From Blastocatellia bacterium (GTDB taxonomy: Bacteria > Acidobacteriota > Blastocatellia > UBA7656), in assembly GCA_035275065.1 (NCBI GenBank), contig DATENM010000018.1, forward strand, positions 52,989 to 116,988: 64,000 bases of DNA. The letters are read 5' to 3'. The notes below the pieces were generated by a model that was not told the origin of the DNA, did not search any database, and saw only the letters and a list, made by a program, of their open reading frames with translations. The translations under genes and the position numbers were made by a program. Positions 63,795 through 64,000 of the stretch are shown one piece after another. Each line of letters opens with the position of its first letter. Position 1 is the stretch's first letter.

Positions 63795-64000
63795 CTAGAT
63801 ATCCAGGTTCGCGACGTCGAGCGCGGGCTTCTCGATGAAGTCGCGGCGCGGCTCGACCGCGTCACCCATCAGCACCGTGAACATCTCGTCGGCGCCCACG
63901 GCATCCTCCATGGTCACCTTGAGCAGCGTGCGCGTCTCCGGGTTCATCGTGGTTTCCCACAGCTGCTCGGGATTCATCTCGCCGAGACCCTTGTAGCGCT
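63795..64000 (-). CDS. gyrB: DNA gyrase subunit B, C-terminal end only
   Basis: Only the last 67 codons are inside the window. They read [20 protein letters not shown] (invariant GyrB motif), then [36 protein letters not shown] and the stop. The 5' part lies beyond 64000. It is translationally close to gyrA (3-bp gap) and shares its composition. Confidence 0.95.
   Translation of the reverse strand, partial: RYKGLGEMNPEQLWETTMNPETRTLLKVTMEDAVGADEMFTVLMGDAVEPRRDFIEKPALDVANLDI

Overview
The window is about 60% G+C soil-type bacterial DNA. It most resembles Acidobacteriota, probably class Blastocatellia. This is inferred from gene content: winged-helix/TPR regulators, a kinase/ankyrin fusion, many TPR and IPT/TIG secreted proteins, a full isc operon and many palindromic intergenic repeats. 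No 16S rRNA is present, so the assignment is an inference. The last ~3.5 kb (gyrB 3' end, gyrA and the 5' two-thirds of serS) has a different, strongly GAG/CTC-rich composition. It is probably from another genome joined inside serS, either as an assembly chimera or as a recombinant.

Layout. 1-7.8 kb (minus strand): an exopolysaccharide cluster with wecB (cut by the window edge), an NfrB-like glycosyltransferase, an NfrA-like TPR/outer-membrane protein, a GH5-type glycoside hydrolase and a DUF2334 deacetylase-like protein. 8-20 kb: an Xaa-Pro peptidase, a PolA lacking the 5' nuclease, an anti-sigma/TPR protein, a PP0621-type protein, a TPR membrane protein, RNase P RNA, an IPT/beta-propeller protein, a rhodanese with an in-frame UGA (selenoprotein candidate), a cupin and thiL. 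20-28.5 kb: the Fe-S operon iscR-iscS-iscU-iscA-hscB-hscA-fdx-iscX followed by a second cysteine desulfurase and a second scaffold, headed by a recognisable type 1 IscR site. 28.5-46.5 kb: aminotransferase, TPR/PEGA protein, lytic transglycosylase, GAF-like protein, response regulator, CadC-like regulator, beta-barrel protein, GNAT, lysoplasmalogenase, carboxylesterase, MATE transporter, oxidoreductase and DinB protein. 46.5-60 kb: tRNA-Arg(CCG) with an abutting homing-endonuclease-like gene, a second M24 peptidase, HAD hydrolase, a phage-like recombination gene, a tRNA-binding protein, a Ser/Thr kinase with ankyrin repeats, guaA, a DUF1905 protein, a subtilase with SLH domains and rsmG. 60-64 kb: serS, gyrA and partial gyrB.

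The most notable signals are these. (1) The rhodanese gene has an in-frame TGA where its family carries a second cysteine, and a hairpin follows the TGA directly. (2) Two 133-bp copies of a MITE-like element each carry matching 10/11-bp target-site duplications. (3) A set of palindromic repeats has arms built from 7- or 8-nt tandem units and repeatedly touches stop codons; one copy is spliced in frame into a coding sequence. (4) The NfrA/NfrB/WecB-type polysaccharide cluster carries its own hydrolase and deacetylase. (5) serS appears to be chimeric.
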